Source: Chitinophagaceae bacterium (lineage in GTDB: Bacteria; Bacteroidota; Bacteroidia; Chitinophagales; Chitinophagaceae). From it: a DNA stretch of 48,297 nucleotides. Below, in pieces: positions 17,478-24,711 of the stretch. Below the pieces are notes generated by a model. The model saw only the letters and a program-made list of their open reading frames with translations. It searched no databases and had not been told where the DNA came from. The position numbers were made by a program, and so were the translations under genes. The stretch is taken from contig JAFBAN010000018.1 in NCBI GenBank assembly GCA_019247775.1, positions 1 to 48,297 of the forward strand, read 5' to 3'. Within the stretch, counting starts at the first letter, position 1. Each line of letters begins with the position of its first letter.

Positions 17478-18329
17478 ATGAATCCGCTGCATGAAAAAAC
17501 CTTATCCCATCTTACCGGTATTCCGGATGCAGCCGATATCAGCGTAGAAACCCTGCAGGAGCTTGCCGATCAGTATCCCTATTTCACGCCGGTGCAGTTC
17601 TTCCTTGCCTCAAAACTGAAGCAACGCTCGCATGGCGCGGCCTCGGCGCAGGTGGTAAAGACCGCACTGTATTTCAATAATCCGCTCTGGCTGCAATGGC
17701 AACTGTATGAAGAACCGGTACGTCGCAAAACGATGGTGCTGCCGGATGACATGATCGATACGCCAACCGATCACTCAGGAGATGCTCCCGAAGCAATCGA
17801 TCGGACAGATCGGGAACCTGCAGTACCGGATGCCGCCCAGCTAGAAAATGAACCCGCGGTTGCATCCGCCGTGGAAAACAGGCTTTCGGGCATGCTCACG
17901 GAACAGCTGGCAGATTTCAAAAAGCCGGTATCTGAAGAGGACCGGCTCGAGATCGAGAAAGAAAAGGAAAGGCTGCATACCATCGACTATTTTGCTTCGC
18001 AGGGTATCCGGATAGACCTGTCGCGGATCCCACAGGATAAACTGACCACCCAGCTCCGCAAATTCACCGACTGGCTTAAGGAGATGAAGAACCCCAACCC
18101 GGTACAGACCGATCTGGGCACCAGCGCCGAAATGGAAAATGCCGTGGTGGAGATCGCCAAAACTTCCAATGTATCCCGCGAGGTGCTCACCGAGGCGATG
18201 GCGGAGGTACTTGCCAAACAGGGACAGGTGGAAAAAGCCGTTCAGCTGCTGATCAAATTAAGTTTCATAAATCCTGAAAAATCCAGTTATTTTGCGGCTC
18301 GCATTGAACAACTAAAAGGAATTGTATGA
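17478..18329 (+). CDS. Conserved hypothetical protein between lptE and secG
   Basis: Protein of 283 residues without signal peptide or membrane helix. The N-terminal 80 residues (HLTGIPDAADISVETLQELADQYPYF, then FFLASKLKQR) look helical. An acidic Pro/Ala-rich linker follows (about 95-150), and the C-terminal end (LTEAMAEVLAKQGQVEKAVQLLIKLSFINPEKSSYFAARIEQLK) resembles a tetratricopeptide-like hairpin. Function not recognised. It sits 20 nt after lptE and overlaps secG by 4 nt (ATGA), so it is made together with an LPS transporter part and a translocase subunit. Confidence 0.8.
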   Translation: MNPLHEKTLSHLTGIPDAADISVETLQELADQYPYFTPVQFFLASKLKQRSHGAASAQVVKTALYFNNPLWLQWQLYEEPVRRKTMVLPDDMIDTPTDHSGDAPEAIDRTDREPAVPDAAQLENEPAVASAVENRLSGMLTEQLADFKKPVSEEDRLEIEKEKERLHTIDYFASQGIRIDLSRIPQDKLTTQLRKFTDWLKEMKNPNPVQTDLGTSAEMENAVVEIAKTSNVSREVLTEAMAEVLAKQGQVEKAVQLLIKLSFINPEKSSYFAARIEQLKGIV

Positions 18330-18667
18330 TCATTTTGTTTTTGATACTGATTGTGGTGGCTTCTGTAGCGCTTGGATTTATGGTTCTTGTACAGAATCCG
18401 AAAGGCGGCGGCTTATCGGGCAATGTGGGTGGTATCGGCAACCAGTTCATGGGTGTTAAGCAAACCACCGATGTGCTTGAAAAAGGTACCTGGCTTTTTG
18501 CCGGCATCATTGCAGCGCTGGCGCTGTTCTCCACCCTGTTCCTTAGAGGCGGCAGCACCGGTGGCGCCAATCCGCTGGACCGTGTGCCTACCTCCCAGAG
18601 TGCACCGCTTCCTGCCCCGGCCAAACCGGCGGCAACCACGGCAACGCCCGATACGCTTAAGAAATAA
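18326..18667 (+). CDS. secG: Preprotein translocase subunit SecG
   Basis: Small membrane protein of 113 residues with the SecG pattern: first helix (LFLILIVVASVALGFMVLVQ), the loop NPKGGGLSG, then a second helix (FAGIIAALALFSTLF), and a Pro/Ala-rich tail. It assists SecYE in export across the inner membrane. It overlaps the preceding gene by ATGA and ends the cluster: a strong intrinsic terminator follows 21 nt downstream. Confidence 0.93.
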   Translation: MIILFLILIVVASVALGFMVLVQNPKGGGLSGNVGGIGNQFMGVKQTTDVLEKGTWLFAGIIAALALFSTLFLRGGSTGGANPLDRVPTSQSAPLPAPAKPAATTATPDTLKK

Positions 18668-18688
18668 CTTCACCGCTGATACATTATT

Positions 18689-18719
18689 ACCCTGTCTGTA
18701 TTTCCAGGCAGGGTTTTTT
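18689..18719 (+). terminator. Intrinsic terminator after secG
   Basis: Ten-base stem (18689-18698 with 18705-18714, one G-T wobble), 6-nt loop, then six T. This is a classical terminator, unlike the heptamer hairpins elsewhere. Confidence 0.85.
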
Positions 18720-18733
18720 ATTTAACTTGATCT

Positions 18734-19774
18734 ATGCGCAGAATCATCACGCTTATTGTGCTGGCCCTGCTCCTTACCGGAGCCGTTCTGGCCTGGAAAA
18801 TGTTCGGATCGGGAACTGCTTTCAGCGAAAAGACCCATACTTTTATCATCGAGGAGGGCAAAACAGACCGGGCAAACGTGGTAGCTGCCCTTGAAAAGAA
18901 CGAAGTGATCAGCAGCCCTTCCCTGTTCTCCTTTCTCGGCTCGCGTATGGGTATCTGGAACCGGATCAGGCCCGGGAAATATGAAGTAAAAAAAGGAGAA
19001 AGTCTGGTAGGCATTGCGCGGATGCTGAAGAATGGCCGGCTGGCGGAATTCAAACTGGTGATCAACCGGATCCGTACCAGAGAAGAGCTTGCCCATCTGA
19101 TCAGCAAAAATTTCAAACCCGATTCAGTTTCGGTGATGCAATACCTCAACTCGGATGATTCACTACAGAAGTTCGGAGTAGATACCAATACCCTGTTTAC
19201 GCTGATCATCCCCGACACCTATCTTTTTTACTGGAATACCCCGCTGGAAAAAATACTCAGGCGGCTGGCGGATACCAGGGATGCATTCTGGAAACGGAAC
19301 CAGCGGCTCGAAAAAGCGAACGAGCTTCATTTTACGCCCGAACAGGTTTATACCCTGGCCTCGATCGTTGATGAGGAAACGAATTATGAAAGCGATAAGT
19401 ACAAGATCGCAAGTGTATACATCAACCGGGTAAATGCCGGCATGCCCCTGCAGGCCGATCCGACGATCAAGTTCGCGATGAAGGATTTTACGCTGCGCCG
19501 CATCTTAAAGAAATTCCTCGATACCCCCTCTCCTTATAACACGTACCGCAGAAAAGGATTGCCGCCAGGTCCTATCTGCACCGCTTCGCCGAAAACACTC
19601 GATATCGTATTAACGGCCCCCAAAACGGATTACCTGTATTTTGTTGCGAAAAGCGATTTCAGCGGCTATCACCATTTCAGCAGTAATTTTACGGAGCACC
19701 TGCAATACGCCAGGGAATACCAGAAAGCACTGACCGAATACCTGGCCAAAAAACAGCAAAACCCCGCGCCTTGA
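18734..19774 (+). CDS. mltG: Endolytic murein transglycosylase MltG
   Basis: Inner-membrane enzyme of 346 residues that cuts nascent peptidoglycan glycan strands. One N-terminal helix (residues 4-21) is followed by a LysM-like part (RPGKYEVKKGESLVGIARML, about 79-98) and the YceG/MltG catalytic domain. IIPDTYLFYW, ASIVDEETN (209-217, catalytic Glu in this motif), LQADPTIKFA, SPYNTYRRKGLPPGPIC and YFVAKSDFSGYHHFS are all characteristic. The stop overlaps the TTG start of the following gene (TTGA). Confidence 0.95.
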   Translation: MRRIITLIVLALLLTGAVLAWKMFGSGTAFSEKTHTFIIEEGKTDRANVVAALEKNEVISSPSLFSFLGSRMGIWNRIRPGKYEVKKGESLVGIARMLKNGRLAEFKLVINRIRTREELAHLISKNFKPDSVSVMQYLNSDDSLQKFGVDTNTLFTLIIPDTYLFYWNTPLEKILRRLADTRDAFWKRNQRLEKANELHFTPEQVYTLASIVDEETNYESDKYKIASVYINRVNAGMPLQADPTIKFAMKDFTLRRILKKFLDTPSPYNTYRRKGLPPGPICTASPKTLDIVLTAPKTDYLYFVAKSDFSGYHHFSSNFTEHLQYAREYQKALTEYLAKKQQNPAP

Positions 19775-20796
19775 CGCGTCTCGAACGGATCATACTAAAG
19801 TTCGCCCCTATCGCTTTTCTGGTTACGAAAAGCAAGACCCTGGTATTGCCCGGGTTCCGCGGACTTCCGCTATACGATGTATTGATATTCTTTCTCCGGC
19901 AGATCAGAAAAGTAGGTTTGAATGAGAGGGCTGCGGCCATTTCGTTCAACCTGATCATGGCCCTGCCTGCGGCTTTCCTGTTCCTGTTCTCGCTGATCCC
20001 TTATTTTTCGGTGGGCAAGGACCTGAACAAAGAGGTGCTGCGCCTTTTCAAGGACATTACGCCGAATACGGAAACCTACGAATTCATCAATGGCCTGTTG
20101 TCCGACCTGCTCAACCACCAGCATGCCGGCGTTTTTTCCATCGGCTTCCTGGTGCTGATCTTTTACTCGTCCAATGCCATGATGGGCGTGATCCGGAGTT
20201 TCGACCGCTCCATCCAGGAACACAAGCGTAAGATCTTTTTTCACAAGCGCTGGCGGGCATTGCGGCTGACCTTTATCCTTATCATCCTGATCGTGATCGC
20301 TACCCTCGCATTGCTGCTGGGCAGGGAACAACTGATCTATGTGCTCAAGAATGTTTTTCATCTCACCCAGCGTTCGCAACGCATTCCCTGGTGGAACGGG
20401 CTGCGGTGGACCATCATTGTACTGCTGCTGTTCTTCGGCGTTGGCCTTGTGTACAAATTCGCGCCCTCCGTAAAAAAACGCTGGAAGCTGTTATCACCGG
20501 GATCGCTGCTCGCTACCGGGCTTACGTTGATCACTACCATACTCTTCTCCTACTGGGTCAACAATTTCAGCAGCTACAACAAGGTGTATGGATCGATCGG
20601 GACGGTATTGATCATTATGGCGCTGATCTTCATCAATTCGTTAATTCTGCTGATCGGGTTTGAGCTGAATGTAAGTATTGCGTACCTTACCAGGGAGGCC
20701 GAAGAACGGATGCAGCAGGATGAAATTAAACTCGAGGCAAAAGTGCTCGAAAAGATCAGTAATGACCCCGCACCTGACAATCCATTCAAAAATTAG
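19771..20796 (+). CDS. YihY/BrkB-family membrane protein
   Basis: Polytopic inner-membrane protein of 341 residues of the YihY family, formerly misnamed ribonuclease BN. Typical features are the LNERAAAISFNLIMALPAAFLFLFSLIP segment, the YSSNAMMGVIRSFDRS motif, then pairs of helices (LTFILIILIVIATLALLL, WTIIVLLLFFGVGLVYKF, GSLLATGLTLITTILFSYWVNNFSSYNKVYGSIG). It probably acts in envelope or transport; function uncertain. Translation most likely begins at the TTG at 19771 overlapping the mltG stop, since no ATG lies near the N-terminus of the conserved region. Confidence 0.87.
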   Translation: MTRLERIILKFAPIAFLVTKSKTLVLPGFRGLPLYDVLIFFLRQIRKVGLNERAAAISFNLIMALPAAFLFLFSLIPYFSVGKDLNKEVLRLFKDITPNTETYEFINGLLSDLLNHQHAGVFSIGFLVLIFYSSNAMMGVIRSFDRSIQEHKRKIFFHKRWRALRLTFILIILIVIATLALLLGREQLIYVLKNVFHLTQRSQRIPWWNGLRWTIIVLLLFFGVGLVYKFAPSVKKRWKLLSPGSLLATGLTLITTILFSYWVNNFSSYNKVYGSIGTVLIIMALIFINSLILLIGFELNVSIAYLTREAEERMQQDEIKLEAKVLEKISNDPAPDNPFKN

Positions 20797-20800
20797 TTTT

Positions 20801-21406
20801 ATGAAAAAGCTATTGATCGCTGTTGGTAGTTTTTTTATCGCTGCCACAGTCTGCCGGGCGCAGAACACGCATTCGCTTCCAATCGGCAGTGCTGTACCGC
20901 TCGCTACAGTAAAGCTGAAAGACATCAGCGGAAAGCTGGTATCGGTAAATGATGCGATGGACCGGAACGGTGTGCTGGTAATGTTCTCCTGCAATACCTG
21001 CCCTTATGTGATGCGCAACCAGGCCCGCACCCGCCAGCTGGCGGCTTTCGCGAAAGCCAAACATATCGGCGTTATCCTGCTCAATTCGAATGAAGGCGGC
21101 CGCTCGGATGGGGACTCGTATCCGGAGATGCAGTCTTATGCAAGACAGCAGAACTATGATTTTTATTATGCCGTAGATACCGATTCGCAATTGGCCAATG
21201 CATACGGCGCTTCCCGTACACCCGAAGTGTACCTGTTCGATGCCGGCGGCAGGCTGCAGTACAAAGGCGCGATCGATGATAACCCCGCAGATGCAGGCAA
21301 TGTGAAACGCGAACATGCCCGTCAGGCCATCGAGGAACTGGCAGCCGGCAAGCCTGTAACGGTTAAGGAAAGTCGTTCTGTAGGCTGCGGCATCAAGCGT
21401 TCCTGA
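20801..21406 (+). CDS. Exported thioredoxin-fold protein (redoxin type)
   Basis: Periplasmic protein of 201 residues with signal peptide (MKKLLIAVGSFFIAATVCRAQ). The thioredoxin-like domain has the active site FSCNTCPYV (Cys64 and Cys67), then a long redoxin-type loop LNSNEGGRSDGDSYPEMQ, the cis-proline segment GASRTPEVYLFD and GRLQYKGAIDDNP. Similar proteins are annotated thioredoxin family or AhpC/TSA. It may reduce disulfides or handle peroxide in the periplasm. An upstream in-frame extension to 20678 would overlap the YihY gene and is rejected. Confidence 0.88.
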   Translation: MKKLLIAVGSFFIAATVCRAQNTHSLPIGSAVPLATVKLKDISGKLVSVNDAMDRNGVLVMFSCNTCPYVMRNQARTRQLAAFAKAKHIGVILLNSNEGGRSDGDSYPEMQSYARQQNYDFYYAVDTDSQLANAYGASRTPEVYLFDAGGRLQYKGAIDDNPADAGNVKREHARQAIEELAAGKPVTVKESRSVGCGIKRS

Positions 21407-21477
21407 AAAAAAGCAGGAACCCGGTATGGATTTCTGCCGTCTCCGCATCATACCCTAGAACCATAAATCCCTTGCTT

Positions 21478-21684
21478 ATGTACCGGAACCTCATTATCCG
21501 CAATGTTATCATCATCGGGGCTTTATTTCTGATCACTTATGCCCTGGCTGTGGGGATCAATCAATACAATGCATTGAGCATTTTTCTTGCACTGGGGGCC
21601 TTTGGCGCGTTGTGCGTTGGTATTTACCTGTTTACCCAGCTGAGCCAGGGGCGCGATGAAGAAGAGCAGGAAAATAGTTATTGA
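21478..21684 (+). CDS. Small two-helix membrane protein
   Basis: Protein of 68 residues with two hydrophobic helices (NVIIIGALFLITYALAVGI and LSIFLALGAFGALCVGIYLF) and an acidic tail (RDEEEQENSY). Start at ATG 21478; a TTG two codons earlier is less likely. No family is recognised. Its stop overlaps the end of the convergent TlpA-like gene by 7 bases. Confidence 0.65.
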   Translation: MYRNLIIRNVIIIGALFLITYALAVGINQYNALSIFLALGAFGALCVGIYLFTQLSQGRDEEEQENSY

Positions 21685-22154
21685 AGCAGCTTCTGCAGCT
21701 CAAGTTTGAACTTTTCTTCGGGTAATTGCTGCCCGTAGAACTGCCGGTATTTCTTTTTATTGTTGACCATCAGGGTAACTGGGATGGCGCCATCCCAGGT
21801 TTTGTCTACCGGCGGACAAAAAACATCCGCATTGGTCTCGTTCAGCCATACTACCTGCGAACTGTATCCCTGCTTCTTTACAAACGCCGAAACGGTTTTC
21901 GGGTAATCATCGGCGAAATCGATACTTACCAGCAGCAGCTTTACTTTTTTATCGCTGATTTTTATGTTCTTCTCGAACCATGGGATCTCCCGGATGCAGG
22001 GCCCGCACCAGGTGGCGAAGAAGTTAACGACCAGCGGCGTACTCGCCGTGTCGATCATCTTCATCAGCTGCCCGATCTTCAGTTTCTGGATCTCCTGCGC
22101 TCCTGCCGGATGCGCGCAGGCGAAAACAAAAATGATAATTGCTAGTTTCTTCAT
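21678..22154 (-). CDS. TlpA/ResA-like periplasmic thioredoxin
   Basis: Exported protein of 158 residues; signal peptide ends near AGAQ (residue 20). The thioredoxin active site is ATWCGPCIREIP (WCGPC at 49-53), with cis-Pro in WDGAIPVTLM. Likely a membrane-side thiol reductase such as TlpA or ResA, reducing periplasmic disulfides. The start overlaps the stop of the TrmH-type gene (ATGA), so the two are cotranscribed. Confidence 0.88.
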   Translation of the reverse strand: MKKLAIIIFVFACAHPAGAQEIQKLKIGQLMKMIDTASTPLVVNFFATWCGPCIREIPWFEKNIKISDKKVKLLLVSIDFADDYPKTVSAFVKKQGYSSQVVWLNETNADVFCPPVDKTWDGAIPVTLMVNNKKKYRQFYGQQLPEEKFKLELQKLLQ

Positions 22155-22762
22155 GGTATCTGGTTATTGACAGGATCCTCTTCAATGAATCCCCATACTT
22201 TTAATAAAATATTTTTTCTTTCGTCCGGCAATCCGGTTCCTGCATAATGCCCCGCCGCTGTTTTCTGCCGCAACGCTTCATAAATACTCACCGCGCAGGC
22301 TACCGAAATATTCAGGCTCCGGATAATGCCCATCTGCGGGATCAGGAAATTGCCGTCCGCAAGCTGCCTGATCTCCTCGCTTACTCCATCATGCTCATTC
22401 CCGAAAACCAATGCCACCCGCCTGGTAAAATCGATATCGTAGAGACTTACCGAAGCCTCGCCCAGGTGTGTGGTCAGTATCTGATCATAATGCTGACGCA
22501 AGGCGGAAAAACATTCGGCAGCATTGTCGAAAGCATGAACCGATAACCATTTGGCAGCGCTGCTGCTGCTGCGTGGCCCGAATTTCTTATGCCGCGGGAT
22601 CTTTGTGTTCAGGATATAGATGTCCTGTATCCCAACAGCATCACAGGTTCGCATTACGGCTGAGATGTTGTGCGGGTCATGCACATTCTCCATCACCACG
22701 GCCAGGCCGGGTTGCCGCTTGTTAAGTACATCCAACAATTTCGCCCGCCGTTCCGGTGTCAT
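22151..22762 (-). CDS. TrmH-family tRNA/rRNA 2'-O-methyltransferase
   Basis: SPOUT-fold methyltransferase of 203 residues, best match to TrmH (Gm18 of tRNA): it begins RRAKLLDVLNKRQPGLAVVMENVHDPHNISAVMRTCDA, has GNEHDGVSEEI (motif 2) and IPQMGIIRSLNISVACAVSIYEALRQ (motif 3), followed by a C-terminal helical extension typical of TrmH. These knot enzymes use S-adenosylmethionine. A terminator for the upstream gene lies just before its start. Confidence 0.9.
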   Translation of the reverse strand: MTPERRAKLLDVLNKRQPGLAVVMENVHDPHNISAVMRTCDAVGIQDIYILNTKIPRHKKFGPRSSSSAAKWLSVHAFDNAAECFSALRQHYDQILTTHLGEASVSLYDIDFTRRVALVFGNEHDGVSEEIRQLADGNFLIPQMGIIRSLNISVACAVSIYEALRQKTAAGHYAGTGLPDERKNILLKVWGFIEEDPVNNQIP

Positions 22763-22816
22763 AGCCCGAAATTCGATAAGTGATCTCAGTTGAGCAAATC
22801 TGTTTCAGGACAGTGC

Positions 22817-22850
22817 AAAAAAAAGCATGATGGACATAGTCCACCATGCT
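22817..22850 (-). terminator. Intrinsic terminator of the basic exported protein gene
   Basis: Twelve-base stem (22824-22835 with 22839-22850, one G-U wobble in RNA), 3-nt loop, then eight T on the minus strand. Confidence 0.85.
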
Positions 22851-22877
22851 GCACGCAATCATTAAAAACCATTCACC

Positions 22878-23399
22878 CTAAAATCTTCCTCTTTCTGTTT
22901 TGAAACGACCACCGCCGTTGTTGTTGTAGAACCTGTCGCGGTCATTCTCGAAACGCCTGTTGTCGAAATGCTGGTTGTCCCTGCGGCCGTCGAACCGGTC
23001 ATCATGATGATCGTTGCGCATCATCTGGTTACGGTAGTTGTTGTAGTAGCTGTTGTAACGCTGCCTGTACATATCTGCACGCAGGTAAGGACGTGGTTCG
23101 TTGATCACTACCTTGTACCCTCTGTTCAGATCATAGCCACGATACATATAAGGCAACTCGAAGGAGTTGATCCAGCGACGGCCATCGTTATAGATGAACT
23201 GGCGGTGCGGAATATCGTAGTAACAATCGATCTCGGGCAGGTAGTAGAAATCACCTCTCTGGTTGGCATAAGGATTATTATTCATGCCCCAGCTCGGTCT
23301 GCCAATGTTGAGGTTTACGTTAAACCTGACTTGCGCTTCTGATTTAGTTGAGAAAAGGAAAGCGCCTGCTACGAATGCTGTAAGTAAAAGTTTTTTCAT
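22878..23399 (-). CDS. Exported protein with Arg/Asn/Asp-rich tail
   Basis: Protein of 173 residues; signal peptide ends near KSEAQ (residue 22). The central part (RGDFYYLPEIDCYYDIPHRQFIYNDGRRWI) resembles Bacteroidota periplasmic proteins of unknown role that follow a YYLPEI...YYD pattern. The tail from about residue 110 is rich in Asn, Arg, Asp and Tyr (for example RNDHHDDRFDGRRDN) and probably disordered. It has its own terminator. No function is recognised. Confidence 0.72.
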   Translation of the reverse strand: MKKLLLTAFVAGAFLFSTKSEAQVRFNVNLNIGRPSWGMNNNPYANQRGDFYYLPEIDCYYDIPHRQFIYNDGRRWINSFELPYMYRGYDLNRGYKVVINEPRPYLRADMYRQRYNSYYNNYRNQMMRNDHHDDRFDGRRDNQHFDNRRFENDRDRFYNNNGGGRFKTERGRF

Positions 23400-23490
23400 A
23401 TAGAATTGTTTTAATTACCCTTCTATATTCAAAGCAGGTGCCATAAACTTTTACAACTGTTATAAATACGTGAATGCTTGAGGTACACTG

Positions 23491-24543
23491 TCAACTATCG
23501 GTGAACAGCGACTGCTGAACGGTGATACCCAGTCCGGCCTCACCTGTGAGGGTCACATGTCCTTTGTTAAAAGAAATTCCTTTGGCAATATCTTCAGATA
23601 AAAGCAATGGTCCATCCATATCAACATGGTCTAGCTGCGGCAGAAAATGCGCTATGGCAGCAGATCCGATGGTAGATTCATTCATGCTGCCCATCATTAC
23701 CTGCATGCCTAGTGAACGAGCTTCCTTTATCATACGCAATGCCGGTGTAATGCCGCTGCATTTGGTGAGCTTTATGTTAATGCCATGAAAATAGCCATGG
23801 CATTTCTTAACATCCTGTTCACTTACGCAGCTTTCATCTGCAAACAGCGGCAGCGGTGATCTCTCATGAAGTATTTTCATGCCTTCCCAGTCGTCTTTGG
23901 CAAGCGGCTGCTCAATAAACTCTACGCCCAGCGTTGCAAGTTGTGGTATTTTCTCCAGCGCCTCATCCACGGTCCAGCCTGCGTTGGCGTCTACACGCAG
24001 CACGGCATCCGTGTGCGCGCGCAACTGCTTTACAATTTCGATATCTTCTGTTGTGCCCAGTTTTATTTTGTATACCGGCCAGGGCCTCGCCTGCATTTTT
24101 GCAACCATTTTTTCTATGGTATCGATACCAATGGTATAGTCGGTAACAGGGGTTTTATCCCAGCCGGTATCCCACAAAGCATACAGGGGCCTGCCTTTCA
24201 TCTGTCCGTACAGATCCCAGGCAGCCATGTCGAGGGCGCAGACCAGGAAGGGGTTGTCGGGGAATAAATGATGCAGGTAATGCCAGTACCGCTCCGGTTC
24301 AGTGAATGCAAATTTCTCTACCAGTTTTCTTTTCGCTTCCAGGTCTGCGATCATCTGGTCTACTGTGATCTTGTAATAGACGATCGCGGGCGCTTCGCCG
24401 TATCCAGCAAACCGGCCCAGCGACAGTCTCACGAGCAATGCCGGCTGATGCGTTTTGGTACGTCCATGAGAAATGGTGAACGGATATTCGAATGGCAGAT
24501 GCAAAGAACGATAGGAAAGCTGCAAGTGGATTGATTTGTGCAA
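23491..24543 (-). CDS. Dipeptide epimerase (enolase superfamily)
   Basis: Protein of 350 residues, muconate-lactonizing subgroup. Catalytic lysines KIK (159-161) and Lys258 (NIKLTKCSG) flank the metal ligands Asp185 (VDANAGW), Glu211 (FIEQP) and Asp236 (ADES). The DMDG motif (308-311) near the C-terminus is the mark of L-Ala-D/L-Glu epimerases, which act in murein peptide recycling. No ATG is available; TTG 24543 or TTG 24525 would be the start, and the upstream side is a repeat array. Confidence 0.88.
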   Translation of the reverse strand: MHKSIHLQLSYRSLHLPFEYPFTISHGRTKTHQPALLVRLSLGRFAGYGEAPAIVYYKITVDQMIADLEAKRKLVEKFAFTEPERYWHYLHHLFPDNPFLVCALDMAAWDLYGQMKGRPLYALWDTGWDKTPVTDYTIGIDTIEKMVAKMQARPWPVYKIKLGTTEDIEIVKQLRAHTDAVLRVDANAGWTVDEALEKIPQLATLGVEFIEQPLAKDDWEGMKILHERSPLPLFADESCVSEQDVKKCHGYFHGINIKLTKCSGITPALRMIKEARSLGMQVMMGSMNESTIGSAAIAHFLPQLDHVDMDGPLLLSEDIAKGISFNKGHVTLTGEAGLGITVQQSLFTDS

Positions 24544-24563
24544 AGAAAAGGAAAAAGAACAAG

Positions 24564-24710
24564 GAACAGAGGAGCAAGGAACAAGGAACGGGAAACTTAG
24601 TCTGGAGTTTGGAGTCTGGAGTTTGGAGTTTGGAGTCTGGAGTATTATAATAAAGGTATTCTTAATTGCCTTCGTCCGATCCTTGCTCCTTGTTTCTTGC
24701 TCATCTGTTC
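24564..24710. repeat. Nested heptamer arrays: AAGGAAC arms around an AGTYTGG loop
   Basis: Outer arms 24564-24587 and 24687-24710 match at 22 of 24 positions (units AAGGAAC / GAGCAAGG). In the loop, 24598-24648 contains six tandem AGTYTGG heptamers without inverted partner. The right arm ends one base before the glucanotransferase stop codon; the left arm begins about 20 nt before the epimerase start. Confidence 0.8.
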
Positions 24711-24711
24711 A

